Source: Candidatus Gastranaerophilales bacterium (GTDB taxonomy: Bacteria; Cyanobacteriota; Vampirovibrionia; Gastranaerophilales; Gastranaerophilaceae). Taken from it: DNA of 64,000 nucleotides. Both the position numbers and the translations under genes were made by a program. This document shows, piece by piece, positions 62,172 through 64,000 of this stretch. The stretch spans positions 1-64,000 of the forward strand of contig JAFQOV010000016.1 in NCBI GenBank assembly GCA_017402995.1, given 5' to 3'. The first letter of the stretch is position 1. Each line of letters begins with the position of its first letter. The notes under the pieces were generated by a model. It was not told where the DNA came from, did not search any database, and saw nothing but the letters and a program-made list of their open reading frames with translations.

Positions 62172-63791
62172 ATGTCCGACATTCACACTACACTAGAAAA
62201 TAACATAAAATATCTTAACACAATGTTTGAAGTTAGCACAATTGCAAATCAAACAGACGACGTATATGAACTTTTAAAAATGTTAAAAGATTACCTAATC
62301 AAAACAAATCCGATTGAAACGGCAGTTTTTTACATTTTAGATAATCACCACTTTTGTTGTGCAAACTCAGACGATAAACAAAGATACAGCGAATTTTTTG
62401 AATGTGAAGAAGGCAATTCGCCATTTTGGCAAGCTGTAAACACTAAAAAATTAGCAACAATGAAGGACAATGAAGGTAACCAAATCTTCAAAACATTTTT
62501 AGAAAACAACAATCTTTTAAATATCAACCCAAACTATACAAGAGTATTTTTCAACAATGACGTGCCTATTGGCTTTTGCTTTATAAAAGAACAAAAAGAA
62601 AATCCAATAAACGAAGAGATTTTTTCAAAATTAAATAATATTTTTGATTATATCGAACCAATCATTGCAAAATTTCAGAAAAAAATCAAAAGAGAAGCAG
62701 AAATTGCGCAATTACAAAAATCTTTGCACAACATCTCAATTCTTTATAACATTTCTCAAGCCGTTAATTTCATTGACGACTTAAAAAGACTTTTACAAGT
62801 TATTATTCAAAAAGCACTTGTTGCGCTTGACGCAGAAAAAGGCTCTTTGATGTTATATGATTATTCGCAAAACGCTTTGCAAGTCCGAATTGTTAGCGGT
62901 TTGCAAGATAAAAAATTGGAAGATGCAATCAATAACGGTGCTGTTCAATGTGCCAAAATTGCAATCGGCGAAGGCATTGCAGGGACAGTATTTTTAGAGC
63001 GTAAACCAATCATCACAAACCTTGGTTCTGCAGACCCTCGTTTCATCACAAAAGAAGTTTTATCAAATACAAAATCTCTTCTTTGTGTACCATTGGTTGC
63101 AAAAGGCGAAGTCATTGGCGTAATCAATATTACAAACAAAAAACATGATAAATTATTCAACCAAAAAGATTTAGAATTTATCACTTCTTTAGCAAACCAA
63201 GCCGCTATCGCAATTGATAACGCAAAATTATATGAACTTGCAACAAAAGACGGCATGACAAAACTATATATCTATCGTCATTTCTATACTCTTTTAGAAA
63301 ACGAAATGAGAAGATGTAACAGATATAACAGAAATATGTCTTTGATTATGATGGATATTGATAATTTCAAAAAAATCAACGACACATATGGACACTTGAT
63401 TGGCGACTTGATTTTGAAACGTCTAGCCGCAGTTTTACAAGAAACTGTCCGCAAAATCGATATCCCAGCACGTTATGGTGGCGAAGAATTTGTTGTAATT
63501 TTACCTGAAACAGATAAAGAAAATGCTTGCGTAATTGCAGAACGCATTAGAAAAAATATCGCTCAAATTGTTGTTAAAGTAAATGAAACACAAGAGTTGT
63601 CACCAACTGTTTCAATGGGCGTTGCGCAATTTTCAACAGATGGCAAAGAACCAAAAGACTTAATCAACTCTGCCGATACAGCGCTTTATTTCTCAAAACA
63701 CAATGGCAAAAACTGCGTTTCAACCTTTGAACAAGACGGCTGCAAAAAAGTAGAGCAAATTAACATTGATATTCAACAAAGACTAGACTAA
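62172..63791 (+). CDS. GAF-domain diguanylate cyclase (GGDEF)
   Basis: This enzyme makes cyclic-di-GMP from two GTP. It has 539 residues from ATG 62172. An N-terminal region (about 1-175) of GAF-like character has NIKYLNTMFEVSTIANQTDD. A short coiled linker and a clear GAF domain (about 195-345) follow, with LVALDAEKGSLMLYDY, EGIAGTVFLERKPIITNLG and LLCVPLVAKGEVIGVINITN. The GGDEF domain (about 360-520) has DIDNFKKINDTYGHLIGD and active-site RYGGEEFVVILPE. RKID five residues before is the product-inhibition I-site. No membrane helix was found. It pairs functionally with the HD-GYP protein at 37 kb. Confidence 0.95.
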   Translation: MSDIHTTLENNIKYLNTMFEVSTIANQTDDVYELLKMLKDYLIKTNPIETAVFYILDNHHFCCANSDDKQRYSEFFECEEGNSPFWQAVNTKKLATMKDNEGNQIFKTFLENNNLLNINPNYTRVFFNNDVPIGFCFIKEQKENPINEEIFSKLNNIFDYIEPIIAKFQKKIKREAEIAQLQKSLHNISILYNISQAVNFIDDLKRLLQVIIQKALVALDAEKGSLMLYDYSQNALQVRIVSGLQDKKLEDAINNGAVQCAKIAIGEGIAGTVFLERKPIITNLGSADPRFITKEVLSNTKSLLCVPLVAKGEVIGVINITNKKHDKLFNQKDLEFITSLANQAAIAIDNAKLYELATKDGMTKLYIYRHFYTLLENEMRRCNRYNRNMSLIMMDIDNFKKINDTYGHLIGDLILKRLAAVLQETVRKIDIPARYGGEEFVVILPETDKENACVIAERIRKNIAQIVVKVNETQELSPTVSMGVAQFSTDGKEPKDLINSADTALYFSKHNGKNCVSTFEQDGCKKVEQINIDIQQRLD

Positions 63792-64000
63792 ATATTCATA
63801 TCAAAATTACGAATATTTTTGTCGCTCGCCTTTAAATTCATGCCTACAATCATTGCTTGGCGCGAATACATGCCGATTTCTTTTGCTACATTTCCATTAA
63901 AAACATCTTCATATTTATCGACATAACTTGTCATTGAATCGATAAAATTATTTACAGATTCAGCAATATCAACTTTTTTTGGAGCATAATTAGGCTGCGC
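63788..64000 (-). CDS. Unrecognised protein, C-terminal part only
   Basis: This minus-strand frame enters from the right edge and stops at 63788-63790, overlapping the diguanylate cyclase stop. The visible 70 residues include KKVDIAESVNNFIDSMTSYV, DKYEDVFNGNVAKEIGMYSR and QAMIVGMNLKASDKNIRNFD. It is helical, charged and without cysteine. Codon use resembles the neighbours, and the frame is open to the edge. No family is recognised. The start lies beyond the window. Confidence 0.7.
   Translation of the reverse strand, partial: AQPNYAPKKVDIAESVNNFIDSMTSYVDKYEDVFNGNVAKEIGMYSRQAMIVGMNLKASDKNIRNFDMNI

Noticed and set aside
62160-62174. Leaderless start for the diguanylate cyclase gene
   Set aside because: TATAAT ends only one base before the ATG, too close for transcription to include the start codon, and other weak -10 boxes exist upstream.
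1-64000. CRISPR arrays, insertion sequences, prophage genes, integrases
   Set aside because: No regular spacer-repeat array, transposase, integrase or phage structural gene was seen. The dispersed islands lack coding capacity.

Overview
The window is a chromosomal segment from a low-GC, Gram-negative-type bacterium. It most resembles the non-photosynthetic relatives of Cyanobacteria (Melainabacteria/Vampirovibrionia, probably a gut-type Gastranaerophilales). Three things point there. The ATP synthase cluster runs a-c-b'-b-delta-alpha-gamma and lacks beta/epsilon, which is the cyanobacterial atp1 arrangement. The S1 protein is short. RND/TolC efflux genes imply an outer membrane. The taxonomic call is inference from gene content, since no database search was possible. 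I see no rRNA, tRNA, CRISPR array, prophage, transposase or insertion sequence.

Layout. 1-337: a non-coding leader with a homopyrimidine mirror repeat and long inverted repeats. 338-10.5 kb: small heat-shock protein, membrane pyrophosphatase, type IV pilus assembly genes (a PilM-PilN fusion plus PilO), rRNA methyltransferase, primary-type sigma factor, amidase, SDR, HU. 10.8-14.9 kb: a detached piece of the spc ribosomal operon (rpsE-rpmD-rplO-secY-adk-map). 15-21.6 kb: alcohol dehydrogenase and thioredoxin reductase, then biotin ligase and the three subunits of a sodium-pumping oxaloacetate decarboxylase. 22-28 kb: an RND efflux operon. 28-33.4 kb: two WYL-type regulators, ribosomal protein S1 and two unrecognised genes. 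33.7-42.3 kb: ilvD, tsaD, a TPR/NHL protein, an HD-GYP response regulator, flagellar rod genes flgB/flgC/fliE and a two-component pair. 42.5-47.7 kb: ATP synthase. 47.7-64 kb: TPR protein, four-carbon acid-sugar kinase with a PdxA homologue, ssb, a methionine gamma-lyase family enzyme, diadenylate cyclase, lysA, a radical SAM protein, cytidine deaminase, ylxR and a diguanylate cyclase.

How the genes work together. Ion energetics is one theme: membrane pyrophosphatase, biotin-dependent decarboxylase and an ATP synthase whose c subunit looks proton-type. Nucleotide second messengers are another: GGDEF synthase, HD-GYP phosphodiesterase and diadenylate cyclase. Motility forms a third, with pilus and flagellar basal-body genes.

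The most unusual content is a family of five dispersed, visibly GC-richer intergenic islands (about 887-1248, 10588-10807, 33440-33767, 39088-39210, 41421-41545). They are built from shared hairpin modules. Two hairpin classes keep their loops and mismatches while their stems change by compensating pairs. All five lie in the same orientation at the 3' end of a minus-strand gene, and one apparently supplies the last codons and stop of map. I regard this as the best candidate for an undescribed element. A second one is the mirror repeat at 97-129, whose downstream purine arm (151-165) would complete an intramolecular triple helix.
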